From contig JACDDG010000143.1 of NCBI GenBank assembly GCA_013817115.1, positions 1-6,461 of the forward strand: a stretch of DNA of 6,461 nt. The letters are read 5' to 3'. This document shows, one piece after another, positions 6,382-6,461 of this stretch. Position 1 is the stretch's first letter. Each line of letters opens with the position of its first letter. Made by a program: the position numbers and the translations under genes. The notes under the pieces are model-generated. The model was not told the DNA's origin, did no database searches, and saw only the letters and a program-made list of their open reading frames with translations. The DNA comes from Parachlamydiaceae bacterium (GTDB lineage: Bacteria > Chlamydiota > Chlamydiia > Chlamydiales > Parachlamydiaceae).

Positions 6382-6441
6382 TCCCCCGGTAGGGGGAACG
6401 GGTTAATAGCCCCGGGTGCAGCGATAGCGGAAACCGGGGTT
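6382..6441. repeat. Double hairpin, REP-like unit 3
   Basis: Two stem-loops lie side by side. The first is TCCCCC-GGTA-GGGGGA (6382-6397), a perfect 6-bp stem with a 4-base loop. The second pairs AGCCCCGG (6408-6415) with CCGGGGTT (6434-6441), 8 pairs including one G-T wobble, around a loop containing GCAGCGATAGCGG. GC-rich hairpins with a CCCCGGG...CCGGGG stem are, as I recall, typical of REP sequences mobilised by REP-associated tyrosine transposases in several bacterial phyla; I cannot confirm this copy's family. The element may continue past the window edge. Confidence 0.65.
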
Positions 6442-6461
6442 CGGATCATTAAAAAACGTGC

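Larger units (their letters stand above)
6116..6461. other. Noncoding repeat-rich right end
   Basis: No protein gene is supported after the stop at 6115. The first 55 bases hold a very short stem (GCCT-TTTT-AGGC, 6115-6126) and a separate T-rich tract (6147-6168), which together could weakly terminate the preceding gene. From about 6170 the sequence is occupied by three stem-loop units listed separately, and base composition shifts from AT-rich to GC-rich towards the window edge. The last 20 bases carry no identifiable signal. Confidence 0.6.

Noticed and set aside
6222..6392. A 56-residue plus-strand frame (begins MEILSTYFMR) running through the 98-bp palindrome.
   Set aside because: Most of its length is the inverted-repeat element, it has only a weak AGGA upstream at short spacing, and no family is recognised. 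GC-rich repeats easily stay open by chance.
6170..6441. tRNA or structured RNA gene such as a riboswitch.
   Set aside because: No cloverleaf, CCA end or T-loop motif is seen, and the units repeat one another and lie downstream of a gene with no following open frame, which fits repeats better.

Overview
The window looks like chromosomal DNA from an amoeba-associated member of the Chlamydiota, most likely Parachlamydiales. This is inferred from the AT-rich coding sequence, a Lon protease with the family layout and a Lys/Glu-rich linker, and an oligopeptide-type ABC permease of the OppC/YejE kind carrying a long N-terminal insertion. No ribosomal RNA or other phylogenetic marker is present, so the placement is moderate, not firm.

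Layout: on the minus strand, a peptide ABC transporter permease (153-1658) is transcribed leftwards from a candidate promoter at about 1690-1717. Between it and the next gene lies a divergent intergenic region of about 525 bp holding a near-perfect 50-bp inverted repeat (1861-1999) and, closer to lon, a good sigma-70/sigma-66-type promoter (TTGAAA, 17 bp, TGC-TACAAT). The plus strand then carries lon (2185-4686, TTG start), overlapped by one base (TAATG) by a small VOC-fold protein (4686-5090), so the two probably form one transcription unit. A gene-poor stretch of 452 bp (5091-5542) follows, with no recognisable gene and a short palindrome near its start. An unrecognised 190-residue protein (5543-6115) follows, with the best Shine-Dalgarno site in the window.

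The right end (6116-6461) is noncoding and becomes GC-rich. It contains three separate stem-loop units in about 275 bp: an imperfect palindrome at 6170-6208, a 98-bp element with perfect 21-bp inverted arms at 6260-6357, and a double hairpin at 6382-6441. The first two share short sequence blocks. Together they resemble a cluster of REP/MITE-like elements and are the least explained part of the window.

Functionally, the identifiable genes are peptide import (OppC-like permease) and cytoplasmic protein quality control (Lon). Both are housekeeping functions for an intracellular bacterium, and nothing in the sequence ties them to one pathway. I see no convincing novel defence or biosynthetic system. 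The unusual content is the repeat elements, the permease insertion, the lon-VOC coupling and the orphan 190-residue gene.
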